From positions 1-64,000 of the forward strand of contig NZ_VFID01000011.1 of NCBI RefSeq assembly GCF_006542425.1: DNA of 64,000 nt, written 5' to 3'. How positions within the stretch are numbered: position 1 is the first letter of the stretch; every line of letters begins with the position of its first letter. Below the pieces are notes generated by a model. That model ran no database searches. It was not told the origin of the DNA and worked only from the letters and a program-made list of their open reading frames with translations. The DNA comes from Pseudoxanthomonas sp. z9 (GTDB taxonomy: Bacteria; Pseudomonadota; Gammaproteobacteria; Xanthomonadales; Xanthomonadaceae). Shown piece after piece: positions 42,698 to 52,161 of the stretch. Both the position numbers and the translations under genes were made by a program.

Positions 42698-43474
42698 TCA
42701 CGCGTCGCGCGGTGTACGCGAATCGTCGCTGTCGGACTTGGGTGCGACCCATTGCGCCGCGAGGATGCCGGCTTCGTACAGCAGGCACATCGGAATCGCC
42801 AGCATCAGCTGGGATACCACGTCCGGCGGTGTGATCACCGCGGCCAGGATGAAGATGCCGACGACCGCATAGCCTCGCCCCTGGCGCAACTGCTGCGGTG
42901 TCACCCAGCCCATCACCGCCATGATCACCAGCGCCACCGGGAGTTCGAAGCTGACCCCGAAGGCTAGGAAGATCACCAGCACGAAGTCGAGATACTTGCC
43001 CGGATCCGGCGCGATGGTGACGATGTCCGGAGTGAACATCATCAGCGCATGGAAGACGCCCGGCAGCACCAGGAAGTAGGCGAACGCGCAACCGGCGTAG
43101 AACAGCGTGATCGCCGAGACCAGCAGCGGCAGCGCCAGGCGCTTTTCGTGCTTGTAGAGGCCCGGCGCGACGAAACCCCAGGCCTGGTACAGCAACCACG
43201 GCGCGGTCGCGAACAGGGCGGCGAAGAACGCCAGCTTGATCGGCGCGAAGAAACCGGAGGTCGGATCGTTGGCGATCATCTGCGCGGCCTGGCTTTCCGG
43301 CAGCTGGCTCAGCATCGGCAGGGCCAACTTGCTGTACAGCGTCTTCACGAACGGCAGCAGCGCCACCAGCACGATCACCACGCCGAGCAGCGCCCGCATC
43401 AATCGCGTGCGCAGTTCCAGCAGGTGGCCCATCAGGCTGCTTTCGGCCTGATCCTCAGGTGCGTCGTGGTTCAT
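42698..43474 (-). CDS. tatC: Sec-independent protein translocase TatC
   Basis: 258-residue inner-membrane core of the twin-arginine translocase, the receptor for RR signal peptides. Conserved LMGHLLELRTRLMRALLGVV at the N-terminus (about 14-33), then six membrane helices (ALLGVVIVLVALLPFV, FFAALFATAPWLLYQAWGF, LLVSAITLFYAGCAFAYFL, FVLVIFLAFGVSFELPVALV, AVVGIFILAAVITPPDVVSQ, LMLAIPMCLLYEAGILAAQW). ITPPDVVSQ and FGVSFELP are hallmark motifs. Overlaps tatB by 20 bases; last gene of tatA-tatB-tatC. Confidence 0.97.
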   Translation of the reverse strand: MNHDAPEDQAESSLMGHLLELRTRLMRALLGVVIVLVALLPFVKTLYSKLALPMLSQLPESQAAQMIANDPTSGFFAPIKLAFFAALFATAPWLLYQAWGFVAPGLYKHEKRLALPLLVSAITLFYAGCAFAYFLVLPGVFHALMMFTPDIVTIAPDPGKYLDFVLVIFLAFGVSFELPVALVIMAVMGWVTPQQLRQGRGYAVVGIFILAAVITPPDVVSQLMLAIPMCLLYEAGILAAQWVAPKSDSDDSRTPRDA

Positions 43475-43847
43475 CGCTGGCGTCGTGGGGCGTGGTCGCG
43501 GCGTCGTCGGCCGGCGGGGCGGGTTCCGGTTCGGCGCCCGGGGCGGGGGCCGGCGTGCTTTCCACCGAGGCGCGCAGGTCCTCGAATTCGCGTTCGGTCT
43601 GCGCCGCGCCCTCGCGCACCTTGCGTTCGGTCTCGCGCAGCGCCTCTTCCGTGTCGCGCAGGCTGCGCTTGAGCTCCTCGGCCGCCAGCTCGCGCTCGAA
43701 TTCGTCCTTCACCGAATGCCATTGCGCGCGCGCGCGGCGTACCCACAGGCCGGCGAAACGCGCCGCCTTGGGCAGCCGTTCCGGGCCCAGGACGACCAGC
43801 GCGACGATGGCAATGATCAGCAGTTCGCTGAAGCCGATATCGAACAT
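43455..43847 (-). CDS. tatB: Sec-independent protein translocase TatB
   Basis: 130 residues. A single N-terminal membrane helix with the TatB pattern (FDIGFSELLIIAIVALVVLG, Glu8, and PERLPKAARF), followed by an amphipathic helix and a long charged coil (KRSLRDTEEALRETERKVRE). TatB forms the substrate-binding complex with TatC. The Ala/Pro-rich C-terminus is variable in the family. Overlaps tatC; 21 bp after tatA. Confidence 0.95.
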   Translation of the reverse strand: MFDIGFSELLIIAIVALVVLGPERLPKAARFAGLWVRRARAQWHSVKDEFERELAAEELKRSLRDTEEALRETERKVREGAAQTEREFEDLRASVESTPAPAPGAEPEPAPPADDAATTPHDASDEPRRT

Positions 43848-43868
43848 GGCGGCAGGCCGGCCGCGCGG

Positions 43869-44099
43869 TCAGTTGGCGTCGCGGTCGCGCTCTTTCGACG
43901 CGCTGGATTCGGCGTTGCGGGACTGCGACTGATCGTCAAGCCGTTCGACCGGCTTGTCCTCGTCCTGCTGCATGCCCTTCTTGAAGCCCTTGACCGCCTC
44001 GCCCAGATCCTGGCCGACGTTGCGCAAGCGCTTGGTGCCGAAGATCAGCAGAACGACCACCAGAACGATGATCCAATGCCAGATGCTGAAACCGCCCAT
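43869..44099 (-). CDS. tatA: Sec-independent protein translocase TatA
   Basis: 76-residue pore component. Short membrane helix ([18 protein letters not shown]), the FGTKRL hinge and an amphipathic helix ([17 protein letters not shown]) are typical; the acidic tail is free. First gene of the tat operon; the preceding 94 bp before the SYLF gene stop hold a GC-rich hairpin (about 44151-44171) but no clear promoter. Confidence 0.95.
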   Translation of the reverse strand: MGGFSIWHWIIVLVVVLLIFGTKRLRNVGQDLGEAVKGFKKGMQQDEDKPVERLDDQSQSRNAESSASKERDRDAN

Positions 44100-44193
44100 G
44101 GTCTTCTCGTGCGTTGAGTAATGAAATTCAGGCGATCAGCATAGCGCAGGCACGCCCGGAGATCCCGGGCGCGGTGCGATGTTTTCGCTTTTC

Positions 44194-45093
44194 TTAAGGC
44201 GTGCCGTTGAGCGGTTCGGTACGCACTTCACCCTCGGCCACGGGCTGGAAACCGGACTGGGCGGGTGCGGCGGCCGGCGCCTGGCCCAGCGGGGCGGTTT
44301 CGGCCGCCGGTGTGGCGGACGCGGCCGCTGCGGGAGCCGCCGTGGTCACGGTCGCGGCCGGTGCGGGCGCCGCCTTGCCGGCACGCGCGGCGCGCGCGGC
44401 GGCGGTCACTTCCTCGAGCTGATCCCGGAAGCCGACCACGGCACCGGAGGGATGGCCGGCGCGGCCCTCGAAGATGGCGCGCGGGGTGCTGCCGCCGCCA
44501 TAGACGGCGGTGTTGGCCTCGTCGTCGATCTGCAACACCGCGCCGTCCAGGGCGACGCCGGCGAACAGGCCGCGGGCACGCGACCACGACCAGATCTCGG
44601 CCTTGAGCTGGCCGTCGGTGGCGGCGGCGGCGTTGCGGCCCACCGGACCGGCGGCCACGCCCGCGTCGGCGCCCAGGGTGATCTTGCCGTTGACGATGTT
44701 GTCCAGATTGCGGTCGTTGCGGAACACCAGGACGATGTCCGAGGACTGCACGCCGGCCTGGAAGCCGATGCTGCCGCCGGTCAGCTTGACGAACACCGGC
44801 TGCGACCAGGTGCCGTCCGGGTTCTTGACCGACATCAGGCCATGGCCGCGACGGCCGCCGAACACCAGGCCGGCCTTGAGGGTATCGGGAATGACGACGA
44901 TGGCGCGCCCCTCGTCCAGCAACTTGTCGGGGATGCCTTCCTCGGGAATGCGGCGGATTTCATCCAGCACGCGCACCGCGTTGGTGGCGCGCTCGTCCTC
45001 CTTGGGACCGGCGAGGGCCTGGCCGGCGAACAGGGCGGTGGCCAGCAGGGTCGCGGCCGGCAGCATCAGCAGGCGGGAATGGCGGCGTTTCAT
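44194..45093 (-). CDS. SYLF (YSC84)-domain protein
   Basis: 299 residues. Sec signal (LLMLPAATLLATALFAGQAL AG in two parts), then a SYLF lipid-binding domain: IPDKLLDEGRAIVVIPDTLK, AGLVFGGRRGHGLMSVK, WSQPVFVKLTGGSIGFQAGV, SSDIVLVFRNDRNLDNIVNG, GADAGVAAGPVGRN. The bacterial members are periplasmic or outer-membrane associated and of unclear function. A C-terminal Ala/Pro tail of about 70 residues is low complexity. MKRRHSR was taken as the start because the upstream frame (45258) has no signal peptide. Upstream of tatA in the same direction with 94 bp between. Confidence 0.88.
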   Translation of the reverse strand: MKRRHSRLLMLPAATLLATALFAGQALAGPKEDERATNAVRVLDEIRRIPEEGIPDKLLDEGRAIVVIPDTLKAGLVFGGRRGHGLMSVKNPDGTWSQPVFVKLTGGSIGFQAGVQSSDIVLVFRNDRNLDNIVNGKITLGADAGVAAGPVGRNAAAATDGQLKAEIWSWSRARGLFAGVALDGAVLQIDDEANTAVYGGGSTPRAIFEGRAGHPSGAVVGFRDQLEEVTAAARAARAGKAAPAPAATVTTAAPAAAASATPAAETAPLGQAPAAAPAQSGFQPVAEGEVRTEPLNGTP

Positions 45094-45267
45094 GGGCGCT
45101 CCGAAGGTGGATTCGCAGAAATTTACTGCAACCGCTTGAAAATAGGTGGAGTCGAATGAATCGGCGCTGAGGATTCCGGCCTTCGGCCGCCGTCCATCGA
45201 TCCGATCGAACAAGGCCATTGATAAGGAGAAGCGGCTCGCAAGAGTGCGCTCTGCCACAATAGACGG

Positions 45268-46230
45268 ATGCCCGACGCACCCGATACCGCGCTGATCGCG
45301 GTCAATCTAGGCACGCCCGAGGCGCCCACGGCTCCTGCCGTCCGGCGTTATCTGGGCGAGTTCTTGCAAGATCCCCGCGTGGTCCAGCTCAGCCGCTGGA
45401 TCTGGTACCCGCTGCTGCACGGCCTGATCCTGCCGCTGCGCGGTCCGCGCGCGGCCCACAAGTACGCCCAGATCTGGCTGCCGGAAGGTTCGCCGCTGGC
45501 CGTGCATACCCGCCGCCTGGCCGAGGCGATCCAGCAACGCCTGCCGCACTGGCGGGTGGTCGATGCCATGCGCTACGGCCGGCCGGCCTTGCCGGAGCGG
45601 CTGCGCGAACTGCGCCGGGCCGGGATCCGCCGGCTGATCGTGCTGCCGCTGTATCCGCAGTACTCCACCACCACCACCGAATCGGTCAAGGACGTGCTGG
45701 CGCGCGAGGCCAAGGACTTCGATCTGACCGTGGTCGATGACTACTCGGTCGATCCCGGCTGGGTGCGCGCGGTCGCCGATTCGATCCGCGACTGGCGCGC
45801 GCGCAACGGTACCGGCGAGCACCTGCTGTTCTCGTTCCACGGCCTGCCGCAGCGGTTGGCGCGCGAAGGCGATCCCTACCCGCAGCGCTGCGAGGCCAGC
45901 TGCCGCGCGATTGCCGCCGCGCTCGGGCTGGGCGAGAGCGAATGGACCCTGACCTACCAGTCACGCTTCGGCAAGGAGCGCTGGCTGGAGCCGGCCACCG
46001 ACGCCACCCTCGACGCGATGGCCGCGCGCGGCCTGCGCAAGGTCGACGTGGTCTGCCCCGGTTTCGCCGTGGACTGCCTGGAGACCCTGGAGGAAGTGGC
46101 GATCGGTTTCGTCCAGCGTTTCGCCGAACGCGGCGGCGAGCTGCGCTACATCCCCTGCCTCAACGCATCGCCGGCGCACGCCGACGCGCTGGCGGCACTG
46201 GCCCGCCAGGTGGCCGGGGAGCCGGCATGA
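45268..46230 (+). CDS. hemH: Ferrochelatase
   Basis: 320-residue enzyme inserting Fe2+ into protoporphyrin IX, the last step of haem synthesis, at the inner membrane surface. Conserved [20 protein letters not shown] at the start, [15 protein letters not shown], the metal-site motif [19 protein letters not shown] (His), [18 protein letters not shown] and [16 protein letters not shown] with the second site. Length fits the bacterial family. Followed by a hydrolase in a 4-base overlap. Confidence 0.96.
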   Translation: MPDAPDTALIAVNLGTPEAPTAPAVRRYLGEFLQDPRVVQLSRWIWYPLLHGLILPLRGPRAAHKYAQIWLPEGSPLAVHTRRLAEAIQQRLPHWRVVDAMRYGRPALPERLRELRRAGIRRLIVLPLYPQYSTTTTESVKDVLAREAKDFDLTVVDDYSVDPGWVRAVADSIRDWRARNGTGEHLLFSFHGLPQRLAREGDPYPQRCEASCRAIAAALGLGESEWTLTYQSRFGKERWLEPATDATLDAMAARGLRKVDVVCPGFAVDCLETLEEVAIGFVQRFAERGGELRYIPCLNASPAHADALAALARQVAGEPA

Positions 46231-47084
46231 GGCTGGAGGAGTTTTCCGCCGACATCGCGATGGGGCGGATCGGTGGCCTGCGCGGCGGCGAACCCGGCGG
46301 CACGCGGGTGCTGGCCCTGCACGGCTGGCTCGACAACGCGGCCAGCTTCGTGCCGCTGTCGGCCCATCTGTCCGGCGTCGAACTGGTCATTCCGGATCTG
46401 CCCGGGCATGGCCACAGCGTGCACATCGGTCCAGGCGCCGAGTACACCAGCGGGGTGGCGGTCAACGCCGTGCTGGATCTGGCCGACGCGCTGGGCTGGG
46501 ACGAGTTCTGCCTGCTCGGCCACTCGATGGGCGCCGGCATCGCCAGCCTGCTGGCCGCGTCATCGCCGCAACGGGTACGTCGGCTGCTGGTGATCGAAGC
46601 CCTCGGCGGCCTGTCCGAGACCGTGGATCGCACCGCCGCGCGCTGGCAGGAGGCGATCACCGCCGCGCGCGCGTTGCCGGGCAAGCGCCTGCGGGTGTTC
46701 ACCGACGTCGCCACGCCGATTCGCGCGCGCATGCAGGCCAACCAGCTGAGCGAGGCCAACGCGCGCCTGCTGGTCGAGCGCGGCATCCGCGCGGTGGACG
46801 GCGGGCATGTCTGGAGCAGCGATCAGCGCCTGACCCTGCCGACCCCGCAACGCCTGGACGAGGCACAAATCGCCGCGCTGGTCGCGGACATAAGTTGCCC
46901 GACCCGGGTGATCTTCGCCGAACCGGCGCAGCCCTATTTCCCCGAACCGCTGCGCAGCCAGCGCGCGGCCCTGCTGCCGGACGGCGAACTGATCGTCATG
47001 CCCGGCACCCATCACCTGCACATGGAGGATCCGGCCGGCGTCGCGCGCGCGATCGGCGATTTCTTCACGATGGCCGGTGCCTGA
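46227..47084 (+). CDS. Alpha/beta hydrolase
   Basis: 285-residue alpha/beta hydrolase translationally coupled to hemH (ATGA overlap). [19 protein letters not shown] (oxyanion loop), [14 protein letters not shown], nucleophile [15 protein letters not shown] (Ser), and [20 protein letters not shown] with the catalytic His. The acid is probably in the strand [11 protein letters not shown]. Similar genes follow hemH in many Xanthomonadales. No specific substrate is indicated. Confidence 0.85.
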   Translation: MRLEEFSADIAMGRIGGLRGGEPGGTRVLALHGWLDNAASFVPLSAHLSGVELVIPDLPGHGHSVHIGPGAEYTSGVAVNAVLDLADALGWDEFCLLGHSMGAGIASLLAASSPQRVRRLLVIEALGGLSETVDRTAARWQEAITAARALPGKRLRVFTDVATPIRARMQANQLSEANARLLVERGIRAVDGGHVWSSDQRLTLPTPQRLDEAQIAALVADISCPTRVIFAEPAQPYFPEPLRSQRAALLPDGELIVMPGTHHLHMEDPAGVARAIGDFFTMAGA

Positions 47085-47094
47085 GGGCGGAAAG

Positions 47095-47125
47095 AAAAAA
47101 GCGGCCGGAAGGCCGCTTTTCTTTT
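47095..47125. terminator. Bidirectional intrinsic terminator
   Basis: AAAAAA-GCGGCC-GGAA-GGCCGC-TTTTCTTTT: a 6-bp GC stem with a tetraloop flanked by A and T runs, so it ends both the hemH-hydrolase transcript (plus) and the lipoprotein transcript (minus) converging here. Confidence 0.85.
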
Positions 47126-47164
47126 CCTGGATCGCCGCTGGCCGAAACCATCCGGTCGCAGTGA

Positions 47165-47674
47165 TTACTGCGCGGCGGTTTCCGCGGCCAGCACCTGCAG
47201 GCCGATCGAGACCGGCTCGCCCGCGCCTTCGCCGTTGAACGAGACCGTGGCCTTGCGGCCTTCCTTCTCGTACGCCAGCAGGCCGTCATGGGCGCTGCCC
47301 TGCATCGCCATGGTCTGCTTCCAGCCTTCCTTTTCCATCGCCGTGCGCGCGTCCGCGTACAGCTTGGCGACCTCGCCCGGCGCCTTCAGCGCGATCAGCT
47401 GGGTCTTGTTCACTTCCATCACGCTTTCCACCGCGTAATTGGCCGGCAGGTAGACGTCCTTGGGGAAGCTCGCGGGCAGCTGGGCGTTGTCGCCGCCGCT
47501 GATCTTCATTTCCCCCTCTTCGGTCTTGATGGTGACCGACTCACCGTCCTTGTCGAGATCGACCTTGTGGCCGGTCGCCTTTTCCAGCGCCGCCTCGGCC
47601 AGGGTTTCCTCGGCCGACTGCTTGCAGCCCGCCAGGGCCAGCGCCACGCAGCACACCAACAGCATTCCACGCAT
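47165..47674 (-). CDS. Hypothetical lipoprotein
   Basis: 169 residues. Lipoprotein signal (MLLVCCVALALAGCKQSAEE, lipidated Cys17), then KVDLDKDGESVTIKTEEGEM, LPASFPKDVYLPANYAVESV, KLYADARTAMEKEGWKQTMA and TVSFNGEGAGEPVSIGLQVL. No family named; the second half resembles small stress-type lipoproteins with a repeated alpha-beta layout (an N-terminal amphipathic helix and a twisted sheet). AAGGAG lies eight bases before ATG 47674; the upstream frame is antisense. Ends at a shared terminator. Confidence 0.8.
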   Translation of the reverse strand: MRGMLLVCCVALALAGCKQSAEETLAEAALEKATGHKVDLDKDGESVTIKTEEGEMKISGGDNAQLPASFPKDVYLPANYAVESVMEVNKTQLIALKAPGEVAKLYADARTAMEKEGWKQTMAMQGSAHDGLLAYEKEGRKATVSFNGEGAGEPVSIGLQVLAAETAAQ

Positions 47675-47756
47675 TCCGCATTTCTCCTTGTCATCGATGA
47701 TCGCCGGAACCGGCATCCACGCCGGTCCGTCACCGGATCGAACGATAGCGGAAACC

Positions 47757-48554
47757 TCAGCCGGCCAGCAGTGCGCGCAGGCCGGCCTTGAGGCGGCGGC
47801 CATGCTCATGGAAGTAGGCGCGCTCGTCGCGCCAGGCCGGGAACCGCACCTCCACTTCGCGCCAGAACGCGCGCGAATGATTGGCGTGGATGAGATGGCA
47901 CAGCTCGTGGACCAGGACGTATTCGAACGCCGAAGGCCGGGCGACGACCAGCGACAGATCCAGCGTCATCGCACCGTCCGGGCTCAGCGAGCCCCACAGC
48001 GAGGACATCATCTTCAGCCGGATCGGCGAGGGCGTGCGCGGCAGCGCCGCCAGGTAGCGCGGCAGCCAGCGGTTGATGTCCGCGCGCGCCTCGGTTTCGT
48101 AGAACGCGCGCAGGTGCCGGCGCAGTCCGGCGTCGCCCAGCCGCGCCGGCAGCTGGATGCGGATGCGTCCGTCTTCGTGCCGGATGGCCGCGTAGCGCCC
48201 TTCCTGCCAGTCCACCGGCACATCCTCGCCGCGCAGCGGCAGGGTGGCGGTGGTGAACGGCACCAGCGAGGGCAATTCCCCGCCGCCGAGCTGGCGCGCG
48301 AGTTGCGCCTGCAGCCAGGCGCGGTGTTCGTGCAGGAAGCGTTCGCCCGAGACCAGGCTGGCGCGCATCGGCAGGGTCAGCCGCGCGCCGCGTTCGTCCA
48401 CGCTCAGCTTAAGCCGGCGCGCACGCGGGTCACGGACCCGCTGCACCTCGATCGTGCGGCCGTCTTCCAGCACCAGCGAAACGACGTCGCGCTCGACGCT
48501 GCGGGGCGTCTTGGCAATCAGGCGTTGCAACCGGAAGGGCATGGGCAAAAGCAT
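47757..48554 (-). CDS. YgjP-like metallopeptidase (DUF45)
   Basis: 265 residues. The zinc site HELCHLIHANHSRAFW (HExxH plus a following His) is near residues 210-225, inside the DUF45/YgjP fold (VRDPRARRLKLSVDERGAR, WGSLSPDGAMTLDLSLVVAR). Related to SprT-type cytoplasmic metalloproteases. Start: ATG 48554 or the nearby 48542 (261 aa, MPFRLQRLIAKT); neither has a strong ribosome site. Its stop is 83 bp from the start of the lipoprotein gene at 47165-47674, so they may share a transcript. Confidence 0.85.
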   Translation of the reverse strand: MLLPMPFRLQRLIAKTPRSVERDVVSLVLEDGRTIEVQRVRDPRARRLKLSVDERGARLTLPMRASLVSGERFLHEHRAWLQAQLARQLGGGELPSLVPFTTATLPLRGEDVPVDWQEGRYAAIRHEDGRIRIQLPARLGDAGLRRHLRAFYETEARADINRWLPRYLAALPRTPSPIRLKMMSSLWGSLSPDGAMTLDLSLVVARPSAFEYVLVHELCHLIHANHSRAFWREVEVRFPAWRDERAYFHEHGRRLKAGLRALLAG

Positions 48555-48689
48555 CGCATGGAATACCCGGCTGCTGGCTGTCTGGGCGTATGCAGGGGGG
48601 ATGCCGTCAGCGAACCGAGCACAGGCTCAGCGACACGGCTCCACTGATAGCCCCCTTGACCAGTCATTCGGCTGTTGAGAAGCGCTTGC

Positions 48690-48930
48690 TTTTTGGCGCC
48701 AAAAGCAAATCCCCCTCAGTCCCCCTTTTGCAAAGGGGGAGGCGAAAGCGGAGGCTTTCGCGAAATCGAGATGCTTCAGTAGTAAGTCCGCTTTGCAAAC
48801 GGGGACGAACGCTTCAGCAGCCCCCTTTGCAAAAGGGGGCGGGCACCCGCGGAGCGGGTGACGGGGGATTTGCTCTTGGCGCCAAAAGCCCAATCCCCCT
48901 CAATCCCCCTTTTGCAAAGGGGGAGGCAAA
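48690..48930. repeat. Dispersed CCCCCT repeat family, two units
   Basis: Carries AAATCCCCCTCAGTCCCCC, TTTTGCAAAGGGGGAGGC, CCCCCTTTGCAAAAGGGGGC and GACGGGGGATTTGCTCTTGG, plus, just before it, the interior module CCCCCTTGACCAG...ATTCGGCTGTTGA at about 48652-48679. The same modules recur at 22.05, 55.96, 58.7 and 59.9 kb. No gene is supported in 48555-49014. Confidence 0.85.
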
Positions 48931-48945
48931 AGCGGAGGCTCCTGC

Positions 48946-49007
48946 GATTCCCGATTCCCGATTCCCGATTCCCGATTCCCGATTCCCGATTCCCGATTCC
49001 CGATTCC
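48946..49007. repeat. Heptamer GATTCCC tandem repeat
   Basis: Eight perfect copies of GATTCCC plus a partial one, next to the rdgC stop. Similar ATTCCC-type runs occur at about 49925-49965 and 50014-50045 on the other side of rdgC, so the gene is bracketed by them. Slippage-prone. Confidence 0.9.
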
Positions 49008-49014
49008 AGGCTCC

Positions 49015-49920
49015 TCAAGCCTCCGCCTTGCTCAACTTCAGCGCGTTCTCCAGCACGATGAACAGGCGCTTCACCTCGCCGGCCATCAGCGCGAAGCGGG
49101 CGTCCAGTTCGGCGCGCAGGTCTTCGCGTTCGGTGTTCTCCAGCTGATCCACCACGCCGTCCAGGAATTTCAGCTTGCGGATGATCAGATCCTCGCCGAG
49201 AACGAAGGACACGTGGTCATCCAGGGTCAGGGCCAGCTTGGTGACCTGCTTGCCGGCTTCCAGATGCTTGGCGATTTCGTCGCTCTGCAGTTCCTGGTGC
49301 TGGCACTTGACCACCGCGCCGCCGTCCATCGCGTCCTTCAGCTCGCACTCCTCGCCCAGGCTCAGGCCTTCGGGCAGCGGTTCGCCGGCAATCCAGCCGG
49401 TCATCACCGCGCGCGGCGCCACTTCGGCGTTGAGCGGCAGGGCCGGGAAGCTGCCCATTGCGCGGCGGATTTCGGACACCGTGTTCTCGCCGCTCTTGCG
49501 CGAGGAACTGTCCACCGCCACGAAGCCGTGCTCCAGATCCAGCAGCGCGTCGGTCCGCGAAGGTTTGACGAAGGCGCGCGGCAGCAGCTCCATCAGCAGG
49601 TCGTCCTTCAGCCGCTTGCGGGTGCGTCCGCTCGGCTTGCGGCCCTCCTTTTCCTCGATTTCCTCCAGCTTGCGCGCCAGCAGGTCGTTGACCACCGCGC
49701 CGGGCAGGATCTTGTCCTCGCCGCCCACGCTCAGCCAGATCGAATCCTGGATGCGGTGCGACAGCGCTTCCTCACCTCGCCCGAACGGCGAGATGAAGCC
49801 GCGCGAGGACAGCTCCAGCGGGCCGACCGGCTTGAGCCGGGCCTCGGGAAGCAGTTCATCGAGCTGGGAGAAATCGAGCGAGGGATTGAAACGGAACAGC
49901 GTCAGGTTGCGGAAGAACAT
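49015..49920 (-). CDS. rdgC: Recombination-associated protein RdgC
   Basis: 301-residue ring-forming DNA-binding protein that restrains RecA and is found only in some proteobacteria. Starts MFFRNLTLFRFNP, with SRGFISPFGRGEEALSH, KKRLKDDLLMELLPRAF-type helix (actual KRLKDDLLMELLPRAFVKPS), GFVAVDSSSRKSGENTVSEI and LTLDDHVSFVLGEDLIIRKL. Length equals the family (about 300). Isolated by repeats on both sides. Confidence 0.94.
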   Translation of the reverse strand: MFFRNLTLFRFNPSLDFSQLDELLPEARLKPVGPLELSSRGFISPFGRGEEALSHRIQDSIWLSVGGEDKILPGAVVNDLLARKLEEIEEKEGRKPSGRTRKRLKDDLLMELLPRAFVKPSRTDALLDLEHGFVAVDSSSRKSGENTVSEIRRAMGSFPALPLNAEVAPRAVMTGWIAGEPLPEGLSLGEECELKDAMDGGAVVKCQHQELQSDEIAKHLEAGKQVTKLALTLDDHVSFVLGEDLIIRKLKFLDGVVDQLENTEREDLRAELDARFALMAGEVKRLFIVLENALKLSKAEA

Positions 49921-50010
49921 TTAAAAACCGGGAATGGGGAATAGGGAATGGGGAATCGGAACAGCGGGCGGCGGACAGCGGGATAGCGGGGAAACCAGCG
50001 GAGAGGGCTT

Positions 50011-50946
50011 CTACGATTCCCCATTCTCCATTCCCGATTCCCGTTCATCGCCCGCCAGCCACGCATGCGCGTCGGCTTGCTGCGCGCCTTCGCGGTGGCC
50101 GAGGGAAAGGAAGTCGAACAGTTTCGGATCGCTGAGCTGCGAGGGCCGGATGTCGCCGAGCGCGCGCGAGATGGTCTCGATGCGGCCGGGAGACTCGCGT
50201 TCCCAGGCATCCATCATCTTCTTGACCTGCTTGCGCTGCAGGTTTTCCTGGCTGCCGCACAGGTTGCACGGGATGATCGGAAATCCCTTCGCCTCGGCGT
50301 AGGTTTCGATGTCCGACTCGCGCACGTAGGCCAGCGGCCGGATCACCACGTGCTTGCCGTCGTCGGACAGCAGCTTGGGCGGCATGCCGGACAGCTTGGC
50401 GTGGAAGAACAGGTTGAGGAAGAAGGTCGCTACCAGGTCGTCGCGGTGGTGGCCCAGCGCGATCTTGGTGAAGCCCTGCTCCTCGGCATGCGAGTACAGC
50501 GCGCCGCGGCGCAGGCGCGAGCAAAGGGAGCACATCGTCTTGCCTTCCGGCACCACCCGCGACACCACCGAATAGGTGTCCTGCTCCAGGATCCGGTAGG
50601 GCACCCCGATCGATTCGAGGTACTCCGGCAGGATGTGTTCGGGAAAACCGGGCTGCTTCTGGTCCAGGTTGACGGCGACCAGCTCGAAATCGACCGGCGC
50701 CTTCTTCCGCAGCTGCAGCAGGATGTCCAGCATCGTATAGCTGTCCTTGCCGCCGGACAGGCACACCATGACCTTGTCGCCGTCCTCGATCATCCCGTAG
50801 TCGGCGATGGCCTGGCCGACCTGGCGGCGCAGGCGCTTGGCCAGCTTGCCCTGTTCGCGGGCGTGGCGGCGGGGATCCGCGCCACGCGGCGCGGGATCGG
50901 CGAGGACCTGGGGCAGGGGATGGATGGCGTTCATGCGAACGGCCAT
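50011..50946 (-). CDS. ttcA: tRNA 2-thiocytidine(32) biosynthesis protein TtcA
   Basis: 311-residue ATP-pyrophosphatase that makes s2C32 in tRNA using a [4Fe-4S] cluster. PP-loop SGGKDS at 64-69; iron-sulfur cysteines in [11 protein letters not shown] (139 and 142) and CNLCGSQ (227/230). Two possible starts, ATG 50946 and 50934. The last nine residues (ESGMENGES) are encoded by the GATTCCC-type repeat run downstream, so the original C-terminus has been replaced or extended by repeat sequence. Confidence 0.95.
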   Translation of the reverse strand: MAVRMNAIHPLPQVLADPAPRGADPRRHAREQGKLAKRLRRQVGQAIADYGMIEDGDKVMVCLSGGKDSYTMLDILLQLRKKAPVDFELVAVNLDQKQPGFPEHILPEYLESIGVPYRILEQDTYSVVSRVVPEGKTMCSLCSRLRRGALYSHAEEQGFTKIALGHHRDDLVATFFLNLFFHAKLSGMPPKLLSDDGKHVVIRPLAYVRESDIETYAEAKGFPIIPCNLCGSQENLQRKQVKKMMDAWERESPGRIETISRALGDIRPSQLSDPKLFDFLSLGHREGAQQADAHAWLAGDERESGMENGES

Positions 50947-50999
50947 TGTACCGGCCGCATTGCGATGACGACGAAACCCCGGCGGTGTACGCTCGGAGC

Positions 51000-51209
51000 G
51001 TGGACACCCAGAACCCCGCCGACATCGCCCAGCGCATCGCCGAGCTCCGGCGCGAGCATCGCGAGCTGGACGACGCGATCGCGCAGCGGGTGGCCACCAG
51101 CCTGGAAGACGACGAAATCGCCATCAAGCGCATGAAGAAGCGCAAGCTCTGGCTGAAGGACTGCATCGCCCGGCTGGAAAGCGCGCTGATTCCGGACGAG
51201 CCGGCCTGA
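51000..51209 (+). CDS. YdcH-like (DUF465) small coiled-coil protein
   Basis: 69 residues, GTG start. Two helices with the DUF465 pattern: [20 protein letters not shown] then a short link and [20 protein letters not shown]. These small cytoplasmic proteins are widespread and of unknown role. Upstream frame codons (TTG at 50946) would give a non-family N-terminus. Divergent from ttcA, start codons 53 bp apart. Confidence 0.75.
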   Translation: MDTQNPADIAQRIAELRREHRELDDAIAQRVATSLEDDEIAIKRMKKRKLWLKDCIARLESALIPDEPA

Positions 51210-51427
51210 CGACCGCCGTCGCCGGTCGCCCCCGGCGTCCCATCCGGCCCGAAGCTGACGCGTCGCGTCACCTCCCTCGGCGAGGCGATGGCGCCATGGC
51301 CCGCCGGAACGCCGTCCAGCCCCCTGCGCGCGGGACATCCGGGGCCGGCGCGGAGTTGGCCCGATGCTTGCTTCATTTCTGTGAACAGTTGCCCATTTCG
51401 GGCGGGCAGGACGTGGCCGGGAGCCGC

Positions 51428-52117
51428 ATGAACCAGGAAAAAGAACCCATCGGGAGCTTGTCCCCGCCGCGCGATCCGGGCGCGGGCGTGGCCCCGCTGC
51501 GGGTCCGCCGCATCGCCCCCGGCGAAGCGCTGGGTGATGTCCAGCGCCTGCGCCGCGAGGTGTACTTCCTGGAACGCGGCCGGCCGGACGGCCGTGGCAA
51601 ACGCATCGCCGACGGCCTGGACGGCTGCGGCACCACGGTCGTGGTCGAGGTCGGGCCGCAGGCGGTGGCGACCCTGCGCCTGCACGACTTCGGCTCGCCG
51701 GCGGTGCAGGTCGAATATGGCAGCCTGTTCCAGGTCGATCGCTTCGCCCGCGCCTGGCCGCCGCAGAGCATCGCGGTGGGCACCCGTTTCGCGGTGCAGG
51801 CCGACCAGCGCGCCAAGCCGGTGGTGGATCGGCTGATGGAAGGCACCTACCGCTGGGCGCAGGACAACGGCATCCGCTTCTGGCTGGTGGCCTGCGAACC
51901 GTTCCTGATCGATGCGTTCGAACACTACGGCTTCCGCGAATACCTGCCGCCGACGATCCTGGCCGGCGGTGCGGAACTGCTGCGGATGGCGCTGGTCATC
52001 GACGATGCCCAGCACCTGGGTGAATGCGGATCGCCGCTGCGTCCGCTGGTGGAGGATCCGGCCGCCGGCGCCATGGCCAAGGCCTGGCTCACCCGCAGCT
52101 TCGGCCACGTCAACTGA
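51428..52117 (+). CDS. N-acyl amino acid synthase FeeM-like / GNAT protein
   Basis: 229 residues with a GNAT-like fold of the FeeM group (autoinducer-synthase-like acyltransferase). LGDVQRLRREVYFLERG near the start, a central FGSPAVQVEYGSLFQVDRFA, and VGTRFAVQADQRAKPVVDRL, FWLVACEPFLIDAFEHYGFR, YLPPTILAGGAELLRMALVI, which is the acceptor/acyl-CoA region. Such proteins join an acyl group to an amino acid or act as exosortase-linked acyltransferases. ATG 51428 was preferred over 51296, whose extra 44 residues are low-complexity. Single gene. Confidence 0.7.
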   Translation: MNQEKEPIGSLSPPRDPGAGVAPLRVRRIAPGEALGDVQRLRREVYFLERGRPDGRGKRIADGLDGCGTTVVVEVGPQAVATLRLHDFGSPAVQVEYGSLFQVDRFARAWPPQSIAVGTRFAVQADQRAKPVVDRLMEGTYRWAQDNGIRFWLVACEPFLIDAFEHYGFREYLPPTILAGGAELLRMALVIDDAQHLGECGSPLRPLVEDPAAGAMAKAWLTRSFGHVN

Positions 52118-52161
52118 AAACATGCGCGGCGCCCGCGGGCGCCGCGATCACGTCACCGCGC

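Noticed and set aside
48590-49147. 185-aa plus ORF across the repeats and rdgC end
   Set aside because: Consists of repeat and heptamer translation plus antisense rdgC.
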